Of a stretch of DNA of 64,000 bases, positions 42,794-53,317 are shown in pieces. The notes under the pieces are model-generated. The model ran no database searches, was not told the origin of the DNA, and saw nothing but the letters and a program-made list of their open reading frames with translations. Position 1 is the first letter of the stretch, and each line of letters starts with the position of its first letter. The position numbers were made by a program, and so were the translations under genes. The stretch is from Helicobacter brantae. GTDB lineage: Bacteria > Campylobacterota > Campylobacteria > Campylobacterales > Helicobacteraceae. The stretch spans positions 1 to 64,000 of the forward strand of contig NZ_NXLV01000004.1 of assembly GCF_003364205.1 (NCBI RefSeq), in the 5' to 3' direction.

Positions 42794-44707
42794 ATGCAAT
42801 CTCTCTCTTCACTCCTTCAAAATGGCTCAACTCAAGAGATAGAGCAAGAAATCTCAACTAGACTAGCAAAAAATCTCTCCTTTTTTTCTACCCAAAACCA
42901 AAAGCTCTATCAAGCCCTGCTTACTCCCCCTAAGACTTATAATCTTTTCTTTGATGAGAGAGGGTTAAATATCATCAATTTAGAGGAGAAGTCCTTTGTC
43001 TATCCCTATATTGAGGGCAAGTCTTGTATGCTTAGTGTGCATTTGGATTTGGCAGATTTACCTCTAAATAATCCCAAATGGAGCGTGCAAAATAACTCTT
43101 TGTATCTAAGAAAAATGGAGATTGACACTTTCCCTATCACAGGGGAGGCGTGCAACTCAATGATAGATGAGTTAGAGAGAATGGGAGGGGTGGCTGAGTT
43201 TCATTTGAGCTCTGATTTTTTGCCTAGCACCACGCTTTTTGGTTGCCTAGGTGGGCTATTTTTGGAGTTTTTGAGAGAGAGGGGAGTGAGTTTTCATTCT
43301 TTATTGCTTTTTGAAGAAGAGATAGATTTTTTTAGAATCTCTTGCTATTTTGTGGATTATGAGGCTTTGTTTTCTCAAGTTTCCCCACTCTCTTGCTATC
43401 TATTTGTCCAAAACCTTATTAGCAAAGACATTATCCGACACTATTTTGAAACGCATAAAATCACAAACAACTTTTTGCGTCTTGAACTAAGCTTATATGA
43501 TTCTCCCAAAATTGCTTCAGCTAAGGCTTTGGTTTATGAGTGCTATGCCCAAAACTCAAGAGGGTGGGGGAGTTTTGAAGATGAGAGCAAGGGGCTAGTG
43601 AATACTTTGCAAAACTTGCATTATAAAATCTTGCAAAATCCTCATCGACTTGATATCCCAATCTGCGTGGTGGGGAATGGTGCAAGTTTGGATCATCTGC
43701 TCCCCTTTATCAAAGAAAATCATCATAAAATGATTATCCTAAGTTGTGGGACAGCTCTAAAAGTGCTTAAAGCCAATGGAATCTCCCCTGATTTTCAAGT
43801 AGAGATTGAGAGGATTGATTATCTCAAAGGTGTGCTAGAGGAAGCTCCACTAGGGGATACACCTCTCATTTGTGGCAATATGGTCAATCCTAGTGCGATA
43901 GCTTTAGGGAGAGAGGCATATGTCTTTATGCGTGGGGGAAGTGGGAGTTCGTATTTGCTCAAAGATACCTTTATCTTAGAGCTTTCAGCTCCATTTGTGG
44001 GCAATGCTGGAGTAGCTTTGGGCTGTGCTTTGGGAAGTGATGTGATTTTGTGCGGGCTTGATTGTGGGTATATTGAGGGAGAGAGCAAACACGCAAAAGG
44101 GAGTTACTATGGGGTAGAGGGCAAAGAGATTCCAAAAGATGCCTTTGAAGTGAGAGGCAATCAAGACAAAAGAGTGTTCTCTACCTCAATTTACTCCCTC
44201 TCAGCCAAAATGATGGCTCTGGCAATCTCTCACTATAAGCCCAAAAGTGCGATTAATCTAGGAGATGGGGCTTATATTGATGGAAGCATTAGTGCAAAAG
44301 TGGGAGATTTTGAACTCAAAGCCAAAGACAAAGCTAGGGCGATTTTGGAGCTAAAAGAATGCTTTGCCCCTCAAAGCCAAGATTTTTCCCTCTCTTCTTA
44401 TACTCAAGAGTTGCGTAAGTTTGTCCAAGTGATTGAATCCAAACTCTCAACCCCCCTGCATTCCAAAAAAGAGCTGTTTGAGAGAATTGATGAGATCAAT
44501 CATCTCTGCTTCCTTCAAAGCTCTACCAATCCAAGAATAGGGGTGATGATAGAGGGAAGCGTGTATCATCTTCTCCAAACCTTGATGATGTGCTCTCTGC
44601 ATTATCCTAGCAATGAGATTAGTGAGCTTTATATACGATGTGTGGAGTTGATTGCTGAGGCGTTGGATAAATGTGTGATGAGGTGTGCCCTTTTGGGGGC
44701 AAAGTAG
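42794..44707 (+). CDS. maf: motility accessory factor (Maf, DUF115)
   Basis: A protein of about 637 aa of the MAF_flag10/DUF115 family, involved in attaching or modifying nonulosonic-acid glycans on flagellins. The core sits near residues 290-370: V-V-G-N-G-A-S-L-D, L-S-C-G-T-A-L-K-V-L and GISPDFQVEIE. Further signature blocks are ALGCALGSDVILCGLDCGY and SAINLGDGAY. The ATG at 42794 is preferred to an upstream TTG for ribosome-site spacing. It sits alone after flgE, consistent with its flagellar role. Confidence 0.87.
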   Translation: MQSLSSLLQNGSTQEIEQEISTRLAKNLSFFSTQNQKLYQALLTPPKTYNLFFDERGLNIINLEEKSFVYPYIEGKSCMLSVHLDLADLPLNNPKWSVQNNSLYLRKMEIDTFPITGEACNSMIDELERMGGVAEFHLSSDFLPSTTLFGCLGGLFLEFLRERGVSFHSLLLFEEEIDFFRISCYFVDYEALFSQVSPLSCYLFVQNLISKDIIRHYFETHKITNNFLRLELSLYDSPKIASAKALVYECYAQNSRGWGSFEDESKGLVNTLQNLHYKILQNPHRLDIPICVVGNGASLDHLLPFIKENHHKMIILSCGTALKVLKANGISPDFQVEIERIDYLKGVLEEAPLGDTPLICGNMVNPSAIALGREAYVFMRGGSGSSYLLKDTFILELSAPFVGNAGVALGCALGSDVILCGLDCGYIEGESKHAKGSYYGVEGKEIPKDAFEVRGNQDKRVFSTSIYSLSAKMMALAISHYKPKSAINLGDGAYIDGSISAKVGDFELKAKDKARAILELKECFAPQSQDFSLSSYTQELRKFVQVIESKLSTPLHSKKELFERIDEINHLCFLQSSTNPRIGVMIEGSVYHLLQTLMMCSLHYPSNEISELYIRCVELIAEALDKCVMRCALLGAK

Positions 44708-44713
44708 GAAGCC

Positions 44714-44741
44714 TCTTTTCCCCTAGACTTTGGGGAAAGGA
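44714..44741. terminator. bidirectional terminator between maf and ccsBA
   Basis: TTTCCCC and GGGGAAA (44717-44723 and 44732-44738) form a 7-bp stem, extendable by three weaker pairs, in the 15-nt convergent gap. It is flanked by T-rich and A-rich stretches. Confidence 0.5.
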
Positions 44742-47515
44742 AGATTTCTTTTGAAAAGGGAGGTGATAATCAAAGCCAAGACTCCCAAAACTAGGAAATA
44801 CACAAAAGTGGGAATAGGGAGAGGATCTCCTGCTGCATAAGAGTGCATTCCTGAAAGATAGTAATTGACACCAAAGTAAGTCATAAGGATAGAGAAAAAT
44901 CCTACCACACTTGAGGCTGCAAAGATATAGGGCATATTCTTAAAGCCCAAAAATCTAAGATGAAGAATGATTCCATAAACTCCAATAGAAATCAAAGCCC
45001 AAGTTTCTTTGGGATCCCAACCCCAATATCTTCCCCAAGATTCATTGGCCCAAACCCCTCCTAGGAAGTTTCCAACCGTGAGCATCAAAAGTCCCAAAAT
45101 CATAGACATTTCATTGATTGCTGTGAGGGAGAGAATAGCATTATCAATATTTTTTTTCTCTTCCCCACGCAACAAAAACATAAGCAAAGTAATGCTTCCA
45201 AGCACAAAGCAAAGCCCCAAAAATCCATAACTTGCTGTGATGATTGAGACGTGGATATTGAGCCAATAAGACTTCAAGACTGGCACAAGATTGCTTACTT
45301 GTGGATCCATAAAGCTCAAATTTGCCACAAAGAGCGAAATCCCTGCTAGGAAAGAGGCAGCAGAGATTGCAAGATTGGATTTTCTGAAGAAGAGAATCGC
45401 ACTCATTGCTGAAGCCCAAGCAATATAAAGCATTGATTCATAAGCATTGCTCCAAGGGGCGTGCCCACTGATATACCAACGCAAACCTAAAGCGATAGTT
45501 TGGAAAAGTGTCAAAATCCCCAAAACTACCAAGAAAGAGAGATTGATTGCTCTTGGCATTGATTTGTTTTTGAAAACATAAGTGAGTGTGATTGCAAAAA
45601 GAATAACCCCTACAAGAATGAAGGGAAGAATGAGGTATCTGAAAAAGTTTGTTTTGTTGAGGAAGATTTCAGAGCTGATTTTGGAATCTGAGATGAGTAG
45701 AGCTGGGCTGTGTTTTTCTTGATAATTTTTGATACTCAAGAGTGCCTTTTTTGCATTCCCCCATTGATTTTCCATTACACCCTCATTGATAGCCATATAG
45801 AAGCTTTGAGTGATTTCTCCTAGTGCTTCAAACTCTTGAGCGTATTCAACCCTCATTCCCTGCTCTTTTGCTTGCAATACTTGGATAATCTCAAGAGGAG
45901 AGAGCCATTTATTGGAATCTTTTGGAGAGGGGAGGGTTTTGAAAAATGTTGTTGTATAGATAGAGTAGGCAAGATTGATTCTCTCATCGACTGCTAAGAC
46001 ATCTTTATCAAAAGTATTTCGCATTGAAGGTTTTTTGTTGTTGGCATCTTCTACATAATTTTGTAAGACATAACCCCCATCAGCAAACACATCTCCAAAG
46101 GCAATATAATTGCTTTTGGGAGAGATACCTAGGATTTTTTTAAGCTCAGGATTGGAGATTTTTATCATTTTGATTTGTTGCCAATTCTCAGGGAACATCA
46201 TCATTCCTAAGAAAACTTGAGTGTTATTCATTCCCAAAAAACCATCTTGTTTGGTGATTTTATGCACCAAATCTGTAGCTAGAGTATTGAGGGGTTTAAT
46301 ACGCCCTCCCAAATCTTGCACTAGCACTTTTTCAAACTCATAAGAGAAGTCTTTGGTATTGCTTTTAAACTTCTCTAGGGCAGTTTGAAGCATTTGGACT
46401 TGTTGCTCTTGGGTTGGGTTTTGGAATGCATAGCTTGGAGTTTGAAGTCCTGCAAAGAGGAGCAGAGCCAAAAAGAAAGAAAAGACTTTTTGCTCGTGTA
46501 GAAAATGGCTTAATCGTCTAAATCTTCCACCTTTATCCAAAAGTAGCCAAATTGAGCCTAAAATCAAGATCGCATAGCCAATATAAGTAAGATTTTTACC
46601 TGGATCATTATTGACAGAGAGAATCGTGCCTTGCTCATCTCTATCATAAGAGCTTTGGAAGAAGCGATAATCTCCATAATCAAGCACATTGTTCATAAAG
46701 ATTCTAAAAGGTTTTTCAATCTTTTGCACATCATCAATCACAACCACTTCAGAAGCATAAGAAGAAGGACTCATCGACCCTGGGTAGCGATCAAGCTGAA
46801 AGTCTTTGAGTGCGATTGAGAAAGGAAGAAGGATTTTTTTCACTCCCCAAGAGAATGCAAGCTCAACATCATCGTTTTGCAAAACCATTGGCTCACCCTC
46901 AATCCCAATCCCACCGATAAGCTCAATCTCATCAGAAAATGGTGGATAATCCAAAGAAATCACCATTTTTGAAGTAGGATCTCTTTTGTCCATTGAGAGC
47001 TTTTGCACTTCTAAAACTTTGAGTTTAAGAGGTTTGCCAAAGACTGAAAGTTTTTCACTTAGACTTTCCCCTGCAATGAGGTTAGCTAGGATTGAGTATT
47101 GCTCAACTTTTCCTTCAGAGTTTTTGGCTAGGATATTGATATAAGTTTCATTAGAGAGAATAAAATTGCTTTTTTGTCCCTCACGGATATGCATCATTCC
47201 CTCAAATCCAAAGTATCGCGTTACTCCTGCTCCTAAGATGATAAAAATCAATGAGGAGTGAAAAAACAAACTTGCATATTTTTTTCTCTGCCACGCTTTA
47301 GAAGTGATAAAGCACCCAATGAGTGCGACTAGAAGATAGAGGTGCAAAAAATTGAACCAAGAAGTATTGTAAATCAATGCCTTAGCTGTGGCTGTTCCAT
47401 AGTCGTTTTCAATGAAAGTAGCAATCGCACAAGAGCTCATATAGATTGCAGTTAGTGGGATAGCTACCCACAATGAGCCAAAAGCAAGTCTTAAAAAGTT
47501 TTTGAAATTATCCAT
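44723..47515 (-). CDS. ccsBA: cytochrome c synthetase CcsBA (ResB-CcsA fusion)
   Basis: A fused haem lyase of 930 aa for system II cytochrome c maturation. Residues 1-340 correspond to ResB/CcsB, with four membrane helices and a periplasmic loop. A long soluble linker (370-610) follows. The CcsA part (640-930) is polytopic and carries the haem-binding WWD signature W-G-R-Y-W-G-W-D-P-K-E-T-W-A with flanking histidines. The single fused gene is typical of Helicobacter. It lies 0 nt after the thioredoxin-like gene, which probably reduces apocytochrome. Confidence 0.94.
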   Translation of the reverse strand: MDNFKNFLRLAFGSLWVAIPLTAIYMSSCAIATFIENDYGTATAKALIYNTSWFNFLHLYLLVALIGCFITSKAWQRKKYASLFFHSSLIFIILGAGVTRYFGFEGMMHIREGQKSNFILSNETYINILAKNSEGKVEQYSILANLIAGESLSEKLSVFGKPLKLKVLEVQKLSMDKRDPTSKMVISLDYPPFSDEIELIGGIGIEGEPMVLQNDDVELAFSWGVKKILLPFSIALKDFQLDRYPGSMSPSSYASEVVVIDDVQKIEKPFRIFMNNVLDYGDYRFFQSSYDRDEQGTILSVNNDPGKNLTYIGYAILILGSIWLLLDKGGRFRRLSHFLHEQKVFSFFLALLLFAGLQTPSYAFQNPTQEQQVQMLQTALEKFKSNTKDFSYEFEKVLVQDLGGRIKPLNTLATDLVHKITKQDGFLGMNNTQVFLGMMMFPENWQQIKMIKISNPELKKILGISPKSNYIAFGDVFADGGYVLQNYVEDANNKKPSMRNTFDKDVLAVDERINLAYSIYTTTFFKTLPSPKDSNKWLSPLEIIQVLQAKEQGMRVEYAQEFEALGEITQSFYMAINEGVMENQWGNAKKALLSIKNYQEKHSPALLISDSKISSEIFLNKTNFFRYLILPFILVGVILFAITLTYVFKNKSMPRAINLSFLVVLGILTLFQTIALGLRWYISGHAPWSNAYESMLYIAWASAMSAILFFRKSNLAISAASFLAGISLFVANLSFMDPQVSNLVPVLKSYWLNIHVSIITASYGFLGLCFVLGSITLLMFLLRGEEKKNIDNAILSLTAINEMSMILGLLMLTVGNFLGGVWANESWGRYWGWDPKETWALISIGVYGIILHLRFLGFKNMPYIFAASSVVGFFSILMTYFGVNYYLSGMHSYAAGDPLPIPTFVYFLVLGVLALIITSLFKRNLPFPKV

Positions 47516-48109
47516 TTATTCTCCTTGTAGTTTTGCTTGAAGCATTTGGTGCATTTCTTGCTGATTTTTAGCCTTGAGATATTCTCCACTAGCAATAAAA
47601 TCCAAAAAGACTTTGAATTGCACTTGGGATAAATATCCTGGATAAATCACAATAGGCTTCCCACTTTTATCCAAAAACACGATTGTGGGAGTGGGGCGAA
47701 TATTGTATTGACTTGCAAGAGTGGCACTATTGACTTTTTCTTTTTTGCTTTCAAAATCTACATTATGAGTTTTTTCATAACTCAAATTGATATAGTAGGA
47801 TTTAAAGTCTTTTTTGAGAAGTTCTTGAGTGCTTTTGTCTTCTTTGATATCATCTTTGAGGCGATCACACCATTGGCAATTATTTTTCCCAAAGATTAAA
47901 ATCACAAATTTTCCATTTGAGGAAATCTCAGAAGTATTAGAAAAGATATGTTCCAATCCTTTATAACTTGCCTCATCTAGGTTTTGAGCTTTTTTAATCT
48001 CTTCTTGAGAGATATTAGATTGGGTTGAGAAGGTTTCTTTGTCGATTTTGCTATTATCGCACCCTGCAAACAAAATCCCCAAACACAATATATAAGCGAT
48101 TTTTTTCAT
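47516..48109 (-). CDS. thioredoxin-like lipoprotein for cytochrome c maturation
   Basis: A 197-aa exported protein. A lipobox LFAGC at residues 13-17 indicates lipidation. The thioredoxin fold (about 60-180) carries the redox motif C-Q-W-C near residues 78-81 and the cis-proline stretch RPTPTIVF. It matches the position and layout of H. pylori HP0377, which serves cytochrome c assembly. Directly upstream of ccsBA and overlapping the hemH stop by four bases. Confidence 0.85.
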   Translation of the reverse strand: MKKIAYILCLGILFAGCDNSKIDKETFSTQSNISQEEIKKAQNLDEASYKGLEHIFSNTSEISSNGKFVILIFGKNNCQWCDRLKDDIKEDKSTQELLKKDFKSYYINLSYEKTHNVDFESKKEKVNSATLASQYNIRPTPTIVFLDKSGKPIVIYPGYLSQVQFKVFLDFIASGEYLKAKNQQEMHQMLQAKLQGE

Positions 48110-49083
48110 TGTTTTTCTCCTTGTGTAGATTGAATGATAAATTCCCCAAAGCCTTGAGAATCATTAAGACAAGGCACACGGATAAAATCCTCTACCCCTC
48201 CTTTTTTGGCTAGGGTATAAAGCTCGATATCAAGCTCAAAGAGTGTTTCTGAATTATCAATGCTGAAAGCTAGGGGATAGATGATAAGGTTTTTTTTGCC
48301 TTTAATCACACTTTTGGTTGAAGGCTCTAGCCATTTCATTGAGCCGACTTTGGATTGATAAGAGAGCAAAATCTCGCCAAACTCCAATCCCAAAGTAGGA
48401 AGATAGGCTTTGAGTGCTTCTAGGCTTTTTTGACACTCTTTTGCATAAGGATCTCCTGCATCAATGATACTTTGAGGTAATCCGTGAGCTGAGAGAATGA
48501 GAGAGTAGTCTTTGGCACTTCTATCTCCTAGTGCTTTTTGGATATCTTTTGCTACAAGGTTGATAAAGGCAGGATTATCTGCATAAGAAGTAAAAGAAGT
48601 GATTTTGGGGGTGAAATGATGTTTTTTGCAAGAGGCTTGAAAATCTTCAATTGAAGAGAGGGTGGTGGTAGAAGAGTATTGAGGATACATACTAAAAAGT
48701 ACAACCTCTTCAATCCCCCTATGCACTAAATCCATAACAACCATATCAGAATAAGGTGGAGTATAACGCATTGCATAGGTATAGTAAGTATTGCTATCTA
48801 GCTCACTGAGTTTTTGAGTGAGGGCGAAAGTGAGGGGAGTGATAGGGGATTTTCCTCCTATGGCTTGATAATTTTTTTTTGCTTCCTCTAAGCGTTTGTT
48901 GATAATGACAGAGCCAATAATCTTTCTTAAAAAATTACTTTTGATTTGCAAGATATGAGGATCAGCAAACATATTTTTAAGAAAGGTTTCTACTTCAAAA
49001 AGGTTGGAGGGTCCTCCCATATTGAGTAACACGACAGCTTTTTTAATGGTAAATCCTTGTATTTTTTTCAAAACCTTAATCAT
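48106..49083 (-). CDS. hemH: ferrochelatase
   Basis: Inserts iron into protoporphyrin, the last step of haem synthesis; 325 aa. VVLLNMGGP near residues 17-25 opens the family, followed by MRYTPPYSD. The catalytic histidine lies in LSAHGLPQSI near residue 200. YQSKVGSMKWLEPST near 240-254 and the SIDNSETLFELDIE segment (with conserved glutamates) complete it. It leads the hemH-thioredoxin-ccsBA group, linking haem production with cytochrome c maturation. Confidence 0.95.
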   Translation of the reverse strand: MIKVLKKIQGFTIKKAVVLLNMGGPSNLFEVETFLKNMFADPHILQIKSNFLRKIIGSVIINKRLEEAKKNYQAIGGKSPITPLTFALTQKLSELDSNTYYTYAMRYTPPYSDMVVMDLVHRGIEEVVLFSMYPQYSSTTTLSSIEDFQASCKKHHFTPKITSFTSYADNPAFINLVAKDIQKALGDRSAKDYSLILSAHGLPQSIIDAGDPYAKECQKSLEALKAYLPTLGLEFGEILLSYQSKVGSMKWLEPSTKSVIKGKKNLIIYPLAFSIDNSETLFELDIELYTLAKKGGVEDFIRVPCLNDSQGFGEFIIQSTQGEKQ

Positions 49084-49095
49084 ATAGTAAGAAAG

Positions 49096-50367
49096 TTACA
49101 AACGAGTTAAAACCCTTTTGATTCCCTCAAACACCAAAGAAATTTCCTCTTCATTGATGATATAAGGAGGCATAAAATAAATCGTATTTCCCAATGGTCG
49201 CAAAAGCAATCCCTCTTTTAGGGCGTGTTTGTAAAACTCAAATCCTGCTCTTTTGTAGGGAAGATTGCATAAATCAAAGGCAAAGATCATCCCTAAAGAG
49301 CGGATATTTTCTACAATTTCAAACTCTCTCAAGCTTTGCAAATGTGAGAGGATAAACTCTCTTTTGAGTTTATTGCCCTCAAGAATGTTTTCATTTTCAA
49401 AGATATCTAAAGTCGCATTAGCACACGCAATCGCCAAAGCATTGCCTGTATAACTATGAGAGTGTAAAAATGCCTTTTGACTCTCATAATCATCATAAAA
49501 AACTTCAAAAATTTTATTGTGAGTTACAACCACAGAGAGGGGCAAATATCCTGCTGTGATTCCCTTGCTTAGGCACAAAAAGTCAGGGATTACACCACAT
49601 TGCTCAAAAGCAAACAAGCTCCCCACTCTTCCAAATCCCACTGCAATCTCATCAAAAATAATATCAATCCCATAATCTTTGCAAAGTCTGCAAGCCTCTT
49701 GGATATATAAAGGAGAGTAGATTTTCATTCCTCCTGCACATTGAAGCAGTGGCTCTAAGATAAAAGCTGAAATATTAGCCCCCTCTTTTTGGAGAATGCC
49801 TCTTAGTGCTTCTAGGGCTTGAGGGATTAAGTCCTCACTATAAGGTGTGGGAGTGGTTAGAGTTTGGAAGAGTAGAGGGCTATAAGTGTCTTTATAAAGC
49901 CCCACATCTCCCACACTCAAAGCCCCCAAAGTTTCGCCGTGATAGGAGTTACTTAAAGTGAGGAATTTCTCTCTTTTCTCTCCTAGAATTAGGTGTTTGT
50001 GAAAGCTCATCTTCAGTGCAACCTCAATCGCACTTGAGCCATTATCAGCATAAAAGCATTTATCAAATTGATGATTGAGGACTTGGAGCAATCGCTGAGA
50101 GTATTGCACTATGCCTGTATGAGAGAATCCTGCTAAGATGACATGCTCTAGCTTTTGGGCTTGTTCTTGAAGTTTGGAGTTAATATAGGGGTGAGAGTGT
50201 CCAAAGAGATTAACCCACCAACTACTAATACAATCAATATAAGCCCTATCTTCACTATCATAAAGATACACACCCTTTCCTGATTTGATAAGAATAGGGG
50301 GAAGCATTTCGTGATCTTTGTGTTGGGTGCAAGGATGCCAAATGGGTGAGGAAATATACTTTTGCAT
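49096..50367 (-). CDS. bioA: adenosylmethionine-8-amino-7-oxononanoate aminotransferase
   Basis: A class III PLP aminotransferase of biotin synthesis, 423 aa from ATG 50367, which follows GGAG at proper spacing; an ATG at 50379 is in frame but lacks a site. [11 protein letters not shown] at the N-terminus and [15 protein letters not shown] are diagnostic BioA blocks. [12 protein letters not shown] carries the PLP aspartate and [12 protein letters not shown] the PLP lysine. It starts divergently from the SurA-like gene, as in H. pylori. Confidence 0.94.
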   Translation of the reverse strand: MQKYISSPIWHPCTQHKDHEMLPPILIKSGKGVYLYDSEDRAYIDCISSWWVNLFGHSHPYINSKLQEQAQKLEHVILAGFSHTGIVQYSQRLLQVLNHQFDKCFYADNGSSAIEVALKMSFHKHLILGEKREKFLTLSNSYHGETLGALSVGDVGLYKDTYSPLLFQTLTTPTPYSEDLIPQALEALRGILQKEGANISAFILEPLLQCAGGMKIYSPLYIQEACRLCKDYGIDIIFDEIAVGFGRVGSLFAFEQCGVIPDFLCLSKGITAGYLPLSVVVTHNKIFEVFYDDYESQKAFLHSHSYTGNALAIACANATLDIFENENILEGNKLKREFILSHLQSLREFEIVENIRSLGMIFAFDLCNLPYKRAGFEFYKHALKEGLLLRPLGNTIYFMPPYIINEEEISLVFEGIKRVLTRL

Positions 50368-50470
50368 AAAAAACTCCATTTTTGTTTTGATAAAAAACTT
50401 TCACTTGTTATAATTCACAATTTTAAAATAAAAATGCTTACAAATTTCTTCATAGATATAAGGAAAACTG

Positions 50471-51946
50471 ATGATTGAGTGGATGCAGAAGCACAAAAAA
50501 TGGCTTGTAGTTACAATTTGGATTAGCACGATTGCCTTTATCGCTGCTGGAATGGTGGGGTGGGGAAGTCTGAACTTCAGCCTAGATCAAGGTGTGGTTG
50601 CAAAAGTGGGAGATGTGAAAGTTACACAACGACAATTTGACAACCAATTCCGACAGATTTTTGCCCAATACAATAGCGACGGGGGATTGGATTTGCAAAA
50701 GGCAAAAGAATTGGGGCTAGAAAAACTTGCACTTGATCTTGTGATTCAGAGGGCTTTGCTTCAAAATTTTGCCAATGAAATGGGAATCTATGTCAGTGAG
50801 AAAGAAGTGCAGAGCGAGATTGCAAAACTAGAGTTTTTTCAAGAAAAAGACTTGCTAGGACAAAGTAAGTTTTCACTCAAACTCTATCAAGACTTGCTTA
50901 AGCAAAACAATATTGCTCCCTCAGATTTTGAGCAAGATATCAAAGATGATTTGCTTATCAAAAAAGCCCTAACACTTCTGCCTCCACTACAAATCACAAA
51001 CCTTGAAGAAGAGACATTTTTATTCCCCTTTCAAATCCAAGATGAGCTAAAAATCAAAATTCTCTCCCTCTCTCAAATCCACCCTAAGCCCACAAAAGAA
51101 GAGATAGAGAGCTTTTGGAAGGACAATCAAGAGCAATTTACTTATCCAGCAGAATATAAGATTGAATACCTTATCGTTCCTGAAGAAGATCAAAAGCCCA
51201 CCCAAGAGGATTTACAAAAACTCTATGAGGACACAAAAAGTCAGTTTTTAGATGAAAATGGCAATATCAAGCCTTTCAAAGAAGTGCTAGAAGAGCTAAA
51301 AGAGCAGAAAAAGAGTGAAATGGCTGAAGAGAAGGCTTTGTTAGAGTATGTCAAACTCAAAGAGAGCAAAGAGCTTTATGGATTGGTGGATACCTTGATT
51401 GAAGGGGAGAAAAAGCTTGGTTTGGAAGTGCAAGAAGCCATAGAGGGGGCAAATGTAGGAGATACAATCAATCCTATCAAAACTGCTGAGGGGTATGTGG
51501 TTGTCAAGCTTATAGAGAAAAAGCCTCAAAGCAAAAAAACTTATGAAGATGCAAAAGAAGAGGCAAAAGAGCTTTTAGTGCAAAAGCTCAAACAAGAGCA
51601 ACTCATCGCTTTGGCTAAAGAGAGTGTCGCACAAGGATTTAGGGGGGAGAGTATAGGGTATGTGGATTTAATGCAATTCAAATCAATCAAAGGATTGGAT
51701 TCTCAAGAGAGTATGGCACTTACTTCAAGAGTGTTAAGCTCTCAAACTCCAAGAGGTTATGTGCTTTTGGGTGAGAAAGCCGTAGTGTTTGAGGTCATCA
51801 AGCAAAAACTCAAAGAGAGTATTTCTCAAGAAGTGAGTGCAAATAGTAGGCAGTTGGTTGAGATGTTTAAGGATTCAATGATTAGAAAAGACTTCTTTAA
51901 ATATCTTGAAAATAAGTATAAAATAATACAGCTAAAAACACTTTAG
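50471..51946 (+). CDS. PpiD/SurA-like peptidyl-prolyl isomerase
   Basis: A membrane-anchored periplasmic chaperone, 491 aa. Residues 12-31 are a transmembrane helix. A SurA_N-type helical domain (about 38-170) begins V-A-K-V-G-D-V-K-V-T-Q-R-Q-F. A parvulin-like region near 200-350 ends G-D-T-I-N-P-I-K-T-A-E-G-Y-V-V-V-K. The parvulin domain is divergent and interrupted by a long charged insert, so isomerase activity is uncertain. Likely helps fold exported proteins. It precedes ftsA by 9 nt. Confidence 0.87.
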   Translation: MIEWMQKHKKWLVVTIWISTIAFIAAGMVGWGSLNFSLDQGVVAKVGDVKVTQRQFDNQFRQIFAQYNSDGGLDLQKAKELGLEKLALDLVIQRALLQNFANEMGIYVSEKEVQSEIAKLEFFQEKDLLGQSKFSLKLYQDLLKQNNIAPSDFEQDIKDDLLIKKALTLLPPLQITNLEEETFLFPFQIQDELKIKILSLSQIHPKPTKEEIESFWKDNQEQFTYPAEYKIEYLIVPEEDQKPTQEDLQKLYEDTKSQFLDENGNIKPFKEVLEELKEQKKSEMAEEKALLEYVKLKESKELYGLVDTLIEGEKKLGLEVQEAIEGANVGDTINPIKTAEGYVVVKLIEKKPQSKKTYEDAKEEAKELLVQKLKQEQLIALAKESVAQGFRGESIGYVDLMQFKSIKGLDSQESMALTSRVLSSQTPRGYVLLGEKAVVFEVIKQKLKESISQEVSANSRQLVEMFKDSMIRKDFFKYLENKYKIIQLKTL

Positions 51947-51955
51947 GAGCGGATT

Positions 51956-53305
51956 TTGAAACAAACAATTATGGCAGTGGATATTGGATCAAGCAATATT
52001 ACTTGTTTGATTGCAGAAGTTGTAGAGGGGTCTCCAAAGATTATAGGTTCAGGAATCTCAAAATCTCAAGGGATTCGTAAGGGGGCAATTATCCATATTG
52101 AACAAGCTGCACAATCCATAAAAAGTGCAATTGAAGATGCCAAAATGATGGCCGGAGTTGAGATTAAGAGGGCCATTATTTCTATCTCAGGTGTTTATGC
52201 AAAAAGTCGCAATGCTTCAGGTGTGGTAACAGTGCCTAGTGGAGAGATTGGAGTCAATGAGATTCGACGCTCAATTCATGGGGCTTTGCATAATGCAATG
52301 ATTCCAGGTGAGCGTGAGGTGATTCATATTTTGCCCTATCAGTTTATCATCGATGATCAAGAATATGTTGATGATCCCAATGGAATGAGTGGAAGCCGAT
52401 TAAAAACCAATGTGCATATTGTTACTTTGCCAAAAACGGTTTTAGACAATCTAAGAAGAGTAACAAAATTCATAGGCATTGAGATTGAAAGCATTGTGCT
52501 TTCTTCTTATGCCACTTCTATTGCCGTGCTTAATGATGATGAGAAAGAGCTAGGTGTGGCCTGTATTGATATGGGGGGAAGCACTTGTGATGTGATGATT
52601 TATAGTGGAAGCTCAATGTGTTATGATGAGGTTTTGCCAGTGGGATCTCACAATATCACCAATGACATTGCCACGGTTTTTAATACACCTTTTGATTCTG
52701 CTGAAACACTCAAAATTGAGTATGGTGATGTGGCTTATCAAAAAAGAGAAAATCAAGATATCCCCCCACTCAAAATCCCCTCCATCGGCTCAGATGATAA
52801 AAAGCGAGTGATTACTTTGCAAGAGTTATCCAAAGTCATTCTATATCGCTTGGCAGAAACGCTCAATTTCCTTTATATGATGATTGAACGCAATGAGTTG
52901 CGTCCTCAAATTGGGGCAGGTGTGGTTTTTACAGGAGGGTTAGTCAAGCTTAAGGGAACTGAAGAAATGATTGAGAGTATCTTTCAAGACTATCCTATTC
53001 GTATCGCCTTTCCAAAGGCGATTGAGGGCTTAGATGAGAGCTTGAGAGATCCAAGTTGTTCTGTTGCTGTGGGGCTTATTATGTATGGAAGTGGGGGCTT
53101 TACAAACTATGAAATCGATTCAGAAAAGAGATTGAAGACAAAAAGAAGTCGGCTCTCTCAAGATGATATGAGAGAATTTTCTAGCGATTCTAAAAAAAGA
53201 GAAGATATTGCAAGTGTATTTGAAGATGAAATACCAAAACAAGATGAAGAGCAAAAGCCACAAAAGAAAGGCTGGTTTCAAAAATTTAAAGATCAATTTT
53301 TATAA
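51956..53305 (+). CDS. ftsA: cell division protein FtsA
   Basis: An actin-like protein of 449 aa that tethers FtsZ to the membrane. A-V-D-I-G-S-S-N-I near residues 6-14 is phosphate loop 1, ACIDMGGSTCDVMIYSG near 199-215 phosphate loop 2, and VVFTGGLVKLKG the adenosine motif. The last residues KGWFQKFKDQFL form the amphipathic membrane-targeting helix. It starts at TTG 51956 with GGAG upstream. Confidence 0.96.
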   Translation: MKQTIMAVDIGSSNITCLIAEVVEGSPKIIGSGISKSQGIRKGAIIHIEQAAQSIKSAIEDAKMMAGVEIKRAIISISGVYAKSRNASGVVTVPSGEIGVNEIRRSIHGALHNAMIPGEREVIHILPYQFIIDDQEYVDDPNGMSGSRLKTNVHIVTLPKTVLDNLRRVTKFIGIEIESIVLSSYATSIAVLNDDEKELGVACIDMGGSTCDVMIYSGSSMCYDEVLPVGSHNITNDIATVFNTPFDSAETLKIEYGDVAYQKRENQDIPPLKIPSIGSDDKKRVITLQELSKVILYRLAETLNFLYMMIERNELRPQIGAGVVFTGGLVKLKGTEEMIESIFQDYPIRIAFPKAIEGLDESLRDPSCSVAVGLIMYGSGGFTNYEIDSEKRLKTKRSRLSQDDMREFSSDSKKREDIASVFEDEIPKQDEEQKPQKKGWFQKFKDQFL

Positions 53306-53317
53306 GAGAGGTATGAA